A stretch of 15,662 nt of DNA, from the NCBI GenBank assembly GCA_916720465.1, contig CAKARF010000014.1:1-15662 (forward strand), given 5' to 3'. The DNA is from an uncultured Atopobium sp. (GTDB taxonomy: Bacteria > Actinomycetota > Coriobacteriia > Coriobacteriales > Atopobiaceae). Position 1 is the stretch's first letter. Each line of letters begins with the position of its first letter. Below are positions 7,185 to 13,813 of this stretch, one piece after another. The notes beneath the pieces are model-generated. The model saw nothing but the letters and a program-made list of their open reading frames with translations. It made no database searches and had not been told where the DNA came from. A program made the translations under genes and the position numbers.

Positions 7185-7289
7185 GCGCATTGAGTGGGAA
7201 CGGATGCCCGCGAGTGACCCCTTATGGCTGCTGTCTCCCGACCCTGACCAGGTTCGAGGTGTCACGTCATCCGCACCCGCTCAATGCGC
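7185..7289 (-). ncRNA. ffs: Small signal recognition particle RNA (4.5S-like)
   Basis: RNA scaffold of the signal recognition particle, which binds Ffh and targets membrane and secreted proteins. On the minus strand the conserved domain IV core is clear: GGTCAGG, then GTC-GGGA-GAC (a GNRA tetraloop at 7236-7239 closed by three pairs), then AGCAGCC followed by ATAAGGGG. The gene ends are set by a perfect 10-bp closing stem, GCGCATTGAG with its complement, at 7280-7289 and 7185-7194. That gives a single long hairpin of about 105 nt with no Alu domain. TTTTCTTAG follows on the minus strand, so the stem may also act in termination. No Ffh gene is nearby, which is normal. Confidence 0.93.
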
Positions 7290-7296
7290 TGTAGAT

Positions 7297-7326
7297 ACTC
7301 TACCCTATTAGAGAAATCTTTGCACA
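7297..7326 (-). promoter_or_regulatory. Possible promoter of the SRP RNA gene
   Basis: On the minus strand TAGAGT (7302-7297) lies 7 nt before the deduced RNA 5' end. TGTGCA (7326-7321) lies 18 nt further upstream. The spacing fits -10 and -35 boxes but the -35 match is poor (3 of 6), so this is tentative. Confidence 0.3.
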
Positions 7327-7339
7327 GATCGTATCGCTT

Positions 7340-7678
7340 CTATGCATTTTTTGACGAATTTTTTTCAATTGCTTTGATGATCTTCTCGACGTTCTTTTTT
7401 CCTCTTGAGATACCTACATGCAAAATTCCAGCTATAGGAACAGATATGACGAGAAGAACTATGCCGCCCACGAGCACAGCCGTTGCCATAGAACTTGTAG
7501 AGAGACTCCCGTACACGCTGAGATATATAAGCCATGCTCCAATTGCGATACCAGAATAAGCGGCTCTTCTATAAACGCTTAGTGTTCCAAGAGCTTTTGT
7601 CTGCATACGAGCCTCGACAACCAAAGGGTTATCCTCGTGTGAATGAGAAGCTGCTCCTACATAGTTTTTCTTGCTCAT
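7340..7678 (-). CDS. Small two-TM membrane protein, unknown function
   Basis: I do not recognise this 112-residue protein. It has a polar N-terminus (residues 1-38, with HSHE at 12-15), two hydrophobic segments at about 40-57 and 65-88, and a basic C-terminal tail (SRGKKNVEKIIKAIEKNSSKNA). The short loop between the segments predicts a hairpin with both ends in the cytoplasm. The ATG at 7678 has GAGAG 5 nt upstream; an in-frame TTG at 7690 is less likely because it lies upstream of that site. It follows the PTS operon on the same strand, separated by an intrinsic terminator whose stem ends 15 nt before the ATG. Any functional tie to the PTS is speculation. Confidence 0.75.
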   Translation of the reverse strand: MSKKNYVGAASHSHEDNPLVVEARMQTKALGTLSVYRRAAYSGIAIGAWLIYLSVYGSLSTSSMATAVLVGGIVLLVISVPIAGILHVGISRGKKNVEKIIKAIEKNSSKNA

Positions 7679-7687
7679 AAAAACTCT

Positions 7688-7725
7688 CAATCAAAAGTGG
7701 CATCGCCGTACGACGATGCCACTTT
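7688..7725 (-). terminator. Intrinsic terminator after the PTS operon
   Basis: AAAGTGGCATCG at 7694-7705 and CGATGCCACTTT at 7714-7725 form a perfect 12-bp stem with an 8-nt loop. On the minus strand it is followed by TGATTG, the stem itself ending in CTTTT, so the T tract is short and partly within the stem. It lies 45 nt past the IID stop and directly before the ribosome site of the next gene. Some read-through into that gene is plausible. Confidence 0.75.
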
Positions 7726-7770
7726 ATTACGTTTGTCTTTTCTGCGCCAGACAGGATTTTGCGCAAAAAA

Positions 7771-8589
7771 TTAGTAAGACAGACCTGGGTTGAAGACGCC
7801 AATAACAACGCCAACAAGTGCTACAACAACAAGAATAAGCATAACAACCGTTGGGCTGAGCTTCTTCTTAGTCATCAACCACCAGCAAAGGTATACAAAC
7901 AGAAGGTTCAATACCTTAGGGAAGATGCCATTAAGTGTTGTCTGAATGTCAACACCAGCAATATTCAGAGAAGTGGTGACGTTAATCCATGTAGCAGCAA
8001 CAGAGCCAATGACCATAGTACCAATCATAACAATGGAGCTACGGAGAGCCTCGGACTCAGGACCAACAAGTGCCTCAACAGCAGAAGAACCCAGGCTATA
8101 GCCCTGGTCGTAAGCAAACTTCATGCCGAAGTACATAATGAGGTTCCAGACCACAACATAGAACAGTGGGCCAAGAACGGAGCCACCCTTAGAAAGGCCA
8201 AGTGCAATTCCAAGAAGAATTGGAATAAAGGTACCAACGATAATGGAGTCACCAAGACCAGCAAGAGGGCCCATAAGACCAGCGCGAAGACCATTGATGG
8301 TCTCGTCGTCGATTGCCTCGCCGTTTGCGCGAGCCTCTTCAAGAGAAGCGGTCAAGCCAACAACCATAGAACCAATCTGTGGCTCGGTATTAAAGAAGGT
8401 TGTATAGGTAGAAAGTGCCTCAACCTTTTGGTCATCAGTATCGTAAAGCTCGTCAACGATTGGAAGCATGGATGCAAGGTAACCAAATGTCTGCATGTGC
8501 TCCTGAGAGAAGCAGGTAAGATTGCCGTAAATCCAGCTCAAGAAAGACTTATTGCGTGCTTTCTGAGAAATGGTTTTCTTTTCAGCCAT
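7771..8589 (-). CDS. PTS mannose/fructose/sorbose family transporter subunit IID
   Basis: One of the two membrane subunits that form the sugar channel of a mannose-family phosphotransferase system. At 272 residues it matches family IID. The N-terminal half is amphipathic, with the typical segments SFLSWIYGNLTCFSQEHMQ (about 15-33), FFNTEPQIGSMVVGL at 65-79 and GLMGPLAGLGDSIIVGTFIPI at 104-124. Hydrophobic helices follow to a membrane segment near residues 245-268. The ATG is 2 nt past the IIC stop and its ribosome site GAGGAGG is inside the last codons of IIC, so the two are translationally coupled. It is the last PTS gene and a terminator follows. The sugar cannot be told from this subunit. 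Confidence 0.95.
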   Translation of the reverse strand: MAEKKTISQKARNKSFLSWIYGNLTCFSQEHMQTFGYLASMLPIVDELYDTDDQKVEALSTYTTFFNTEPQIGSMVVGLTASLEEARANGEAIDDETINGLRAGLMGPLAGLGDSIIVGTFIPILLGIALGLSKGGSVLGPLFYVVVWNLIMYFGMKFAYDQGYSLGSSAVEALVGPESEALRSSIVMIGTMVIGSVAATWINVTTSLNIAGVDIQTTLNGIFPKVLNLLFVYLCWWLMTKKKLSPTVVMLILVVVALVGVVIGVFNPGLSY

Positions 8590-8591
8590 GA

Positions 8592-9458
8592 TTAAATATC
8601 CTCCTCTTCTTCATCGTCTGCGCTTACATTGCCTGATGTTGCAGCAGCCAAACGAACATTCTTTGCCTGCTGAAGCTGATAGTTAAGAACAGCAAAGAAG
8701 ACTGCTACGACTGCAGAGACAATGAGGTTCAGGCCAAGTGCGCCAGCAAGGATAAAGCCAAAGGCAAAAGTTACCCAATCAAGAGGCTTAGTAATAACCT
8801 GCTTGCACAAAATTGCAACACCAACGGTAGGAAGAAGGGTACCAACGGTGAAGAGGGTCATCATTGGGATACCGTTCATAGGAAGGTATTCCTTCATGAT
8901 GCCAACCATGCTCTCGCCAGCCATGCAAATGAAGAATGTTGGAATGAACGAGAAAAGAATGTGAGAAACCCAAGGGAATACAAAGTCAACCATTGGAATG
9001 GTCTTCTTAATACGACCCCACTCTTTGCTCTCCATTGCACGCCAGCCAATACCCTGCCATACAAGGTTCATGGTAGCGGTGCCGTAGAACAAGACGGTAC
9101 CAAGAGTACCAACAGCTGCGCCAATAGCAGCTGCCTGAGATGCAGCCTCAACAGAGCTTGGATCAAGACCATAAGCCTTGATTGCAAGAATTGCTAGAGG
9201 AATACCAATGTAGGAAACTGCACGAACGTCAGCGGAAACAGTTCCGCCAGGTGTTACGAGTGCAATGTAGACCAACTGGATTGCTGCACCAACAATAATG
9301 CCAGTCTGGACGTCGCCAAGAATGACACCAACGACAAGACCTGCAACAAGTGGACGACCGAGGGTATAGTTACCTACGGTAGTACCAGCCATGCCAGGTA
9401 GTGACGCAAGGCATGCAAACAAACCCAAAAGGGCAGCTTGAAACGCATTAATTGCCAT
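8592..9458 (-). CDS. PTS mannose/fructose/sorbose family transporter subunit IIC
   Basis: Polytopic channel subunit of the mannose-family PTS. It carries sugar across the membrane while IIB phosphorylates it. Its 288 residues are slightly longer than common family members because of a C-terminal polar tail ending DDEEEEDI. Typical segments are GNYTLGRPLVAGLVVGVILGD at 29-49, GAAIQLVYIALVTPGGTVSADV at 57-78 and PMVDFVFPWVSHILFSFIPTF at about 155-175. The rest is strongly hydrophobic. The ATG at 9458 follows the IIB stop by 19 nt with GGAAGG as ribosome site. The acidic tail is encoded by GAA/GAG/GAT codons that also supply the IID ribosome site. Confidence 0.95.
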   Translation of the reverse strand: MAINAFQAALLGLFACLASLPGMAGTTVGNYTLGRPLVAGLVVGVILGDVQTGIIVGAAIQLVYIALVTPGGTVSADVRAVSYIGIPLAILAIKAYGLDPSSVEAASQAAAIGAAVGTLGTVLFYGTATMNLVWQGIGWRAMESKEWGRIKKTIPMVDFVFPWVSHILFSFIPTFFICMAGESMVGIMKEYLPMNGIPMMTLFTVGTLLPTVGVAILCKQVITKPLDWVTFAFGFILAGALGLNLIVSAVVAVFFAVLNYQLQQAKNVRLAAATSGNVSADDEEEEDI

Positions 9459-9477
9459 AAAAATCGCCTTCCGAATA

Positions 9478-9972
9478 CTACTTTACGTCAAACTTCTCGC
9501 GGAATTTAGGCCACTCACCAATTGCCTTTTCTTTAAGAAGAGCAAATTGAACGGTATAACCAGCTTTGGTTATATCCTCAAATGCCTGTCCCTCTTCTTG
9601 AGTAAAGGACTGGTTGTTGCCCAGCTTTACCGCACCAGGACGGTCATTACCAGGACCGATAATGACCGTGTTAATTCCTGGCTTAAAACCAAAGTCAACA
9701 AGAATTTTCTTCATGTCAACTGGGTTTTTAGTAATAAGAAAATAACGAGAATCGCTGTCTAGAACCTTCTGAGCGCTCTCTTTGAAGTGATCAAATGTCC
9801 AAACAAATACTTTCTTGTCAGGTGCTGCTGACTTGTAAGCAGACTTAAGGACAGGATTTGATGCAGCCGCATCATTAACTGCAATGATTCCGTCACAAGG
9901 AACCTCAAGGGCCCAACGAGTGACTGTCTGACCATGAATCATGCGGTCATCAACACGAACAAATGAAATCAT
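9478..9972 (-). CDS. PTS mannose/fructose/sorbose family subunit IIB
   Basis: Cytoplasmic phosphocarrier that takes phosphate from IIA and passes it to the incoming sugar. It has 164 residues, the family norm for a free-standing IIB. The N-terminus ISFVRVDDRMIHGQT carries the phosphorylated histidine at residue 13. Other family traits are AVNDAAASNPVLKSAYKSA at about 31-49, and IIGPGNDRPGAVKL in the middle. The ATG at 9972 has AGGAG 6 nt upstream; an ATG at 9987 in the same frame would place that site inside the gene, so I prefer 9972. It lies 54 nt after the IIA stop. IIA and IIB are separate proteins here, unlike the fused ManX of E. coli. Confidence 0.95.
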   Translation of the reverse strand: MISFVRVDDRMIHGQTVTRWALEVPCDGIIAVNDAAASNPVLKSAYKSAAPDKKVFVWTFDHFKESAQKVLDSDSRYFLITKNPVDMKKILVDFGFKPGINTVIIGPGNDRPGAVKLGNNQSFTQEEGQAFEDITKAGYTVQFALLKEKAIGEWPKFREKFDVK

Positions 9973-10026
9973 GTTTTCTCCTAACATATTTCTTACGCAA
10001 GCAGCTACGCGTACTTGCAGTAATTA

Positions 10027-10458
10027 CTAAAGGTCTTCCTCGTCATCGTCTTCAAGAGCTAAGACAATCTGATTAACGCCATTTTTTCCTTCGTTCAGGA
10101 TTGATGACACAAGAGCCTCACCACTTAGGCCATCATCGATAGCCATCAAAGCACCAATTACCATGGGAAGATTGGCACCACTAAAAGCCACGGTATGGGA
10201 AAGCAGGCCTTTTTTGGCGAGAAGATCAAGTGCATTAGTAAGTGGAGAACCACCGATAATGTCACCAAGAACAACAACCTCGTCGTCAGCAGTAAGTGGC
10301 TCAAGAATTTTTGACAAATTCTCTCTATATTCAGCTGCTCCCACGCCATCTTCCATGCTGTAGCTCAAGATGTTTTCTCTGGGTCCCATCAGCATGTCCA
10401 TTACGCTATGCAGACCTGGTGCAAACGTTCCATGACTTACGAGCAAAAGGTACTTCAT
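10027..10458 (-). CDS. PTS mannose/fructose/sorbose family subunit IIA
   Basis: Cytoplasmic phosphocarrier that accepts phosphate from HPr and donates it to IIB. The 143 residues make one EIIA-Man domain. The motif LLVSHGTFAPGL holds the phospho-histidine at residue 9, and VVVLGDIIGGSPLTNAL at about 61-77 holds the conserved Asp and GGSP loop. NLPMVIGAL follows at 95-103. It ends in an acidic tail, EDDDEEDL. The ATG at 10458 has GGAG 5-6 nt upstream. It is the first gene of the IIA-IIB-IIC-IID operon, so the control region should be in the gene-free stretch before it. Neither a LevR-type activator nor a catabolic gene that would name the sugar is in the window. Confidence 0.95.
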   Translation of the reverse strand: MKYLLLVSHGTFAPGLHSVMDMLMGPRENILSYSMEDGVGAAEYRENLSKILEPLTADDEVVVLGDIIGGSPLTNALDLLAKKGLLSHTVAFSGANLPMVIGALMAIDDGLSGEALVSSILNEGKNGVNQIVLALEDDDEEDL

Positions 10459-10524
10459 TACTGCTCCATTCCAGACATCACCACTGTGGCTGTACTTCGC
10501 CTGTATTAACAGCCGTACTACGCC

Positions 10525-10553
10525 AATACAAAATTTCCAGCCTGTTATGTAAA
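10525..10553 (-). promoter_or_regulatory. Candidate promoter of the PTS operon
   Basis: On the minus strand TTTACA (10553-10548, 5 of 6 to a -35 box) and TGTATT (10530-10525, 4 of 6 to a -10 box) are 17 nt apart. A start near 10518 would give a leader of about 60 nt before the IIA ATG. AT-rich DNA yields such matches by chance, so this is a guess. Confidence 0.35.
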
Positions 10554-10669
10554 TTGCTATGCATCAAAACTTACATTCCAAGCCAAGTGTCACTTGCCTA
10601 GCCGTTATAACACAAAGGTATACATGCGCTATTGGCATTCGCAAATTTTTAATATTCTTGATGTATTAT

Positions 10670-10692
10670 TTTTTTAAATTTTATTTAAAAAA
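10670..10692. repeat. All-AT inverted repeat
   Basis: TTTTTTAAA at 10670-10678 and TTTAAAAAA at 10684-10692 are perfectly complementary around TTTTA. With no G or C the hairpin would be weak. It could mark a bent or UP-element-like segment, or be compositional chance. Confidence 0.4.
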
Positions 10693-10745
10693 TTCAATTG
10701 ATTCAGTTTCTTTTAGATGAACAGGCGTTCTAACAGCATAAATAA

Positions 10746-10797
10746 ATATGCAGAAATTTTTTGCATATATGAACATAAAAGTAGCAATATTGCATAT
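10746..10797. promoter_or_regulatory. Cluster of three TGCATAT elements (putative operators)
   Basis: ATATGCA at 10746-10752 faces TGCATAT at 10762-10768, an inverted pair with a 9-nt spacer. A second direct copy TGCATAT is at 10791-10797, overlapping the palindrome GCAATATTGC at 10784-10793. The two direct copies extend to TTGCATATAT and start 29 bp apart, close to three helical turns. The arrangement resembles binding sites for a regulator contacting one face of DNA, but the nearest PTS start is about 290 nt away and no cognate regulator is known here. Confidence 0.4.
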
Positions 10798-10842
10798 ATT
10801 AGATAAAGAAATGTCCGCTCAGCACTCCTCGAAATACATTTC

Positions 10843-10880
10843 TAAAAGTAAGAAAGAAGGCCATACAAGATGACCTTCTT
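10843..10880 (-). terminator. Probable intrinsic terminator of pgi
   Basis: AAGAAGG at 10854-10860 pairs with CCTTCTT at 10874-10880. An inner CAT/ATG stem across one mismatch leaves a 5-nt loop. On the minus strand the stem is followed by TCTTACTTTT. It lies 40 nt past the pgi stop. The stem is moderate and the T tract interrupted. Confidence 0.6.
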
Positions 10881-10919
10881 AACATGAAATAAAAAAATAA
10901 TTTTATGTTATGTAACGTG

Positions 10920-12626
10920 TTATGTTCTGTTTCTGCGATAGAAATCAACAAGAGACTGAGTGGAAGCGTCTTGTTTTGCTAGTTCTTCGTCGTTATGAAT
11001 TGCAGGGAAAATCTGCTTTGCAAGCTGTTTACCAAGCTCTACGCCCCACTGATCAAAGGAATCAATGCCCCACACAACACCTTCAACAAAGGTAATGTGC
11101 TCGTAGAGTGCAATAAGCGTACCAATAGCACGAGGATTAAGCTCTTTACCAAAGATAGAAGTAGTTGGCCTATTTCCTTCAAAGACGCGTGCAGAAACCA
11201 TCCACTCTGGTGTTCCCTCAGCACGGACCTCATCAGCAGTCTTACCAAAAGCAAGCGCTTTAGTCTGCGCAAAGAAATTGGAGAGGAAGAGTTCATGGAC
11301 GTCTAGGTCTGCATCTTTGGTGGCAAAGGCAGTATTTACAAACGCAATAAAGTCAGCAGGAATAATCTGGGTTCCCTGGTGAATAAGCTGGTAGAAAGCG
11401 TGCTGACCGTTGGTACCAGCCTCTCCCCAGAAAATCTCACCTGTGTTAGATGTAACCGCAGTGCCATCCCAGCGCGTAGACTTGCCATTGGACTCCATGG
11501 TAAGCTGCTGGAGATACGCGGGGAATCTATGCAGGTACTGGCTGTATGGAAGCACCGCATGAGATGCCGCGCCAAAGAAATTAACATACCAAACGTTTAA
11601 GAGACCCATAAGAGCAACAACATTTTGCCTCAGAGGGGTTGTCTTGAAATATTCATCAACTGCGTTAAAGCCGCTAAGAAACTCTGCAAAACGCTGTGGA
11701 CCAAAAACAATTGCCAGTACTAGACCAACTGCAGAATCAACCGAATAACGGCCGCCAACCCAATTCCAGAAACCAAAGGCGTTCTGTGGGTCAATACCAA
11801 AGTCTTCTACCAGATCAAGTGCAGTGGAGACAGCAACAAAATGCTTACGAATAGCTTCTGCGTTCTGAGCGTCTGAACCATCAATAACGCCCTGTTCAGC
11901 CAGCTTTTCCAAAAGCCATGTGCGAGCACAACGAGCATTAGTAAGTGTCTCAAGCGTAGTAAAGGTCTTGGAAACAATAACGAATAGTGTTGTTTCTGGA
12001 TCAAGATCCTCGGTTTTCTCGCCCAGGTCAACAGGGTCAATGTTGGAGACAAAGCGAGCAGTAATACCTGCGTCTGCAAAAGGCTTCAAAGCCTCGTAAA
12101 CCATAACAGGACCAAGGTCAGAGCCACCAATGCCAATACTTACAACCGTCTTGATAGGCTTACCAGAAACGCCCTTCCATTCTCCCGAGCGAACTCGGTC
12201 GCAGAAGGCATACATCTTGTTCAGCGTCTGGTGAACGTCAGAAACAACGTCTTGTCCATCAACAATAAGCGTGCCGGCCTCAGTTGCGGGACGACGAAGC
12301 GCTGTGTGGAGAACCGCTCGATTCTCAGTAGTATTAATATGCTCGCCGGCATACATAGCGTCTCTACGCTCTTCAAGTTTGACCTCTTCTGCAAGGTTAC
12401 ACAGAAGGTCAAGCGTCTCTTGCGTGGCAAGGTTTTTAGAAAGATCAATATGGAACTGATCTAGCTCAAACGTAAGATTCTTGGCACGCTGTGAGTCTTC
12501 TGCAAACCATTCCTTCAGCGTAGCCTTAGTATCTTTTAAGCTGGTGTAATGCTCTGTAAGTGCCTGCCAAGCTTTAGTCTGTGTTGCGTCAGTAGGCAAA
12601 ATGCTTGGTGCTGTAGGTGATGCCAT
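10920..12626 (-). CDS. pgi: Glucose-6-phosphate isomerase
   Basis: Interconverts glucose 6-phosphate and fructose 6-phosphate in glycolysis and gluconeogenesis. Its 568 residues match the long (E. coli/eukaryote-like) Pgi type. Seen signatures are SIGIGGSDLGP at 163-173, VSKTFTTLET at 218-227, MESNGKS at 377-383 with the catalytic Glu378, GEAGTNGQHAFYQ at 401-413 with His409, and QWGVELGK at 526-533 with Lys533. All expected active-site residues are present. The ATG at 12626 has AAGGAG 6 nt upstream. It lies 96 nt downstream of the unrecognised 175-aa gene on the same strand, without a clear terminator between. A probable terminator follows it. Its product joins sugar phosphates from the neighbouring PTS to central metabolism, although shared regulation is not shown. 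Confidence 0.98.
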   Translation of the reverse strand: MASPTAPSILPTDATQTKAWQALTEHYTSLKDTKATLKEWFAEDSQRAKNLTFELDQFHIDLSKNLATQETLDLLCNLAEEVKLEERRDAMYAGEHINTTENRAVLHTALRRPATEAGTLIVDGQDVVSDVHQTLNKMYAFCDRVRSGEWKGVSGKPIKTVVSIGIGGSDLGPVMVYEALKPFADAGITARFVSNIDPVDLGEKTEDLDPETTLFVIVSKTFTTLETLTNARCARTWLLEKLAEQGVIDGSDAQNAEAIRKHFVAVSTALDLVEDFGIDPQNAFGFWNWVGGRYSVDSAVGLVLAIVFGPQRFAEFLSGFNAVDEYFKTTPLRQNVVALMGLLNVWYVNFFGAASHAVLPYSQYLHRFPAYLQQLTMESNGKSTRWDGTAVTSNTGEIFWGEAGTNGQHAFYQLIHQGTQIIPADFIAFVNTAFATKDADLDVHELFLSNFFAQTKALAFGKTADEVRAEGTPEWMVSARVFEGNRPTTSIFGKELNPRAIGTLIALYEHITFVEGVVWGIDSFDQWGVELGKQLAKQIFPAIHNDEELAKQDASTQSLVDFYRRNRT

Positions 12627-12722
12627 ACCAGTCTCCTTCTTTTGACTACCTCAAGGATAGTCTGAGCAACGCTCATGAAACGTCACAATGTTGTTTTTCG
12701 TAAAAAATACGACAAATCGTTA

Positions 12723-13250
12723 CTAATAAGGTTCTCCCAAAGGTGGGACTTGTTTAATAGCCGCCCAGCGTAACTGCTTCTGACGAGGGTCCTCGAGCGC
12801 TCCGGCAAAGTTATCAAGATTTACCATGCGCATTCCACACACACGAACAAGAACACGGGGCGAGAAGGTCTTCTCGGCATCAGTTTTAAGCTGTTCAAGC
12901 TCTTCTGCGTATGCTTCACGCACTGATGCAACTGCTGCATCATTTACCAGGAGCACCGTGTCGGGGCTAAAAGCACTTATCGCCTGCCTAACGAGCTCTG
13001 GATTTATGGGATCGCCTGTTTTTGTTGTGGTAAGCAAGGTAGCCCATGCCTCAGGTGCATAGCCTAAATGCTCTAAAGAAGCTTTAAGTGCAGAAAGCTC
13101 TTCTTCTCCAAAGTCTTCTTGCCCTTTTACTAACAAAACCGATGCAAAAGCATTGCCTGCCATACACACCCCCTGAGCAGCAAAATCTCCAAACTCGTGC
13201 GTTGTTTTTGCCATGTAGGCTTCTTTTCGCATAGATCTTTCGCTTGGCAT
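12723..13250 (-). CDS. Unrecognised 175-residue cytoplasmic protein
   Basis: I do not recognise the family. The protein looks soluble and mixed alpha/beta: no signal peptide or membrane helix, two hydrophobic strand-like segments (ASVLLVKG at 36-43 and DTVLLVNDAAVAS at 97-109), a likely amphipathic helix at 108-126, and a C-terminal half with the phrase VLVRVCGMRMVNLDNFAGALEDPRQKQLRWAAIKQVPP at about 133-170. Cysteines are at 29 and 138. The alternating hydrophobic strands suggest a small Rossmann-like fold, but no nucleotide-binding motif is clear. The ATG at 13250 has GAGG 5 nt upstream; an in-frame TTG at 13274 is less likely. It lies upstream of pgi on the same strand and is divergent from trxA across 153 nt. 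Confidence 0.78.
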   Translation of the reverse strand: MPSERSMRKEAYMAKTTHEFGDFAAQGVCMAGNAFASVLLVKGQEDFGEEELSALKASLEHLGYAPEAWATLLTTTKTGDPINPELVRQAISAFSPDTVLLVNDAAVASVREAYAEELEQLKTDAEKTFSPRVLVRVCGMRMVNLDNFAGALEDPRQKQLRWAAIKQVPPLGEPY

Positions 13251-13370
13251 GCGCACCTCTTTCTTATATGCCAACTATGCACGTAATTCACAATTTGAGC
13301 AAGTCTGTAAAGTTATGTGTATACACTTTTCTAATTTGGGGATAAGTTTGCTAAGTGCTTGAAATTAAAT

Positions 13371-13382
13371 GGCCTGAAGGCC
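13371..13382 (+). other. Small hairpin in the trxA leader
   Basis: GGCCT at 13371-13375 and AGGCC at 13378-13382 are complementary around GA. The pair sits 9 nt before the GGAGG ribosome site of trxA. It may be a leader structure or chance. Confidence 0.3.
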
Positions 13383-13403
13383 GTATGTAACTGGAGGTTC
13401 ACT

Positions 13404-13721
13404 ATGGCACAGCAGCTTACTACTGCAGAGTTCGATTCTGTTCTTGCAAACGCAGACAAGCCTGTTCTTGTTGATTTCTGGGCATCTTGGTGCGGTCCTT
13501 GCCGTGCTCTTGGTCCAGTTGTCGAGGAAGTTGGCAATGAGATGGCAGACAAACTTGACGTTTACAAGGTAAACGTTGATGACGAGGCAGATCTTGCAAC
13601 TCGTTTCCGCATCGTCTCCATCCCTACCCTCATCCTCTTCAAGAACGGTGAGCCTGTTCACACCATGGTTGGCAACCTTCCTAAGGCTGACCTCGTTTCT
13701 GAGCTCAACGCTAACCTGTAA
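13404..13721 (+). CDS. trxA: Thioredoxin
   Basis: Small cytoplasmic disulfide reductase that keeps protein thiols reduced and passes electrons from thioredoxin reductase. At 105 residues it is a single thioredoxin domain. The active site WCGPC is at 29-33 (Cys30 and Cys33) within VLVDFWASWCGPC, and the cis-proline loop SIPT is at 72-75 (Pro74). FKNGEPVHTMVGNLPKADL completes the C-terminal strands and helix. The ATG at 13404 has GGAGG 6 nt upstream. The frame is open back to 13359, but the extra residues are unlike thioredoxins. A GC-rich terminator follows the gene. No thioredoxin reductase is in the window. Confidence 0.97.
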   Translation: MAQQLTTAEFDSVLANADKPVLVDFWASWCGPCRALGPVVEEVGNEMADKLDVYKVNVDDEADLATRFRIVSIPTLILFKNGEPVHTMVGNLPKADLVSELNANL

Positions 13722-13765
13722 GTTCTTGTGTGCCACGCGGCTGCGCTGGCTTATCATTGAACTAA

Positions 13766-13800
13766 GCGGCGGTACGTCTATCGGCGTGCCGCCTTTTGTT
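13766..13800 (+). terminator. Intrinsic terminator after trxA
   Basis: GGCGGTACG at 13768-13776 and CGTGCCGCC at 13785-13793 form a 9-bp stem with one G-T pair and an 8-nt loop, followed by TTTTGTT. It ends 14 nt before the ATG of the PAP2 gene and abuts that gene's ribosome site AAGGAG (13803-13808), so some transcripts must pass or start within it. Confidence 0.82.
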
Positions 13801-13813
13801 ACAAGGAGAACTA

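Larger units (their letters stand above)
10554..10842. other. Gene-free, strongly AT-rich region upstream of the PTS operon
   Basis: I find no credible gene here. The segment is visibly more AT-rich than the flanking coding DNA, above all from about 10645 onward. It contains an all-AT inverted repeat at 10670-10692 and a cluster of TGCATAT elements at 10746-10797, both listed separately. Its position between the PTS operon start and the pgi end makes it a likely site for PTS regulation. Confidence 0.55.

Noticed and set aside
7759..8595. Plus-strand open frame of 278 codons opposite IID
   Set aside because: It is almost exactly antisense to the IID gene and very rich in Asn, Lys and Cys, as expected from reading its complement.
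12688..12715. TCGTA/TACGA hairpin between the 175-aa gene and pgi as a terminator
   Set aside because: The stem is only 5 bp with few G-C pairs, and on the minus strand it is followed by A, not T. It does not qualify as an intrinsic terminator.
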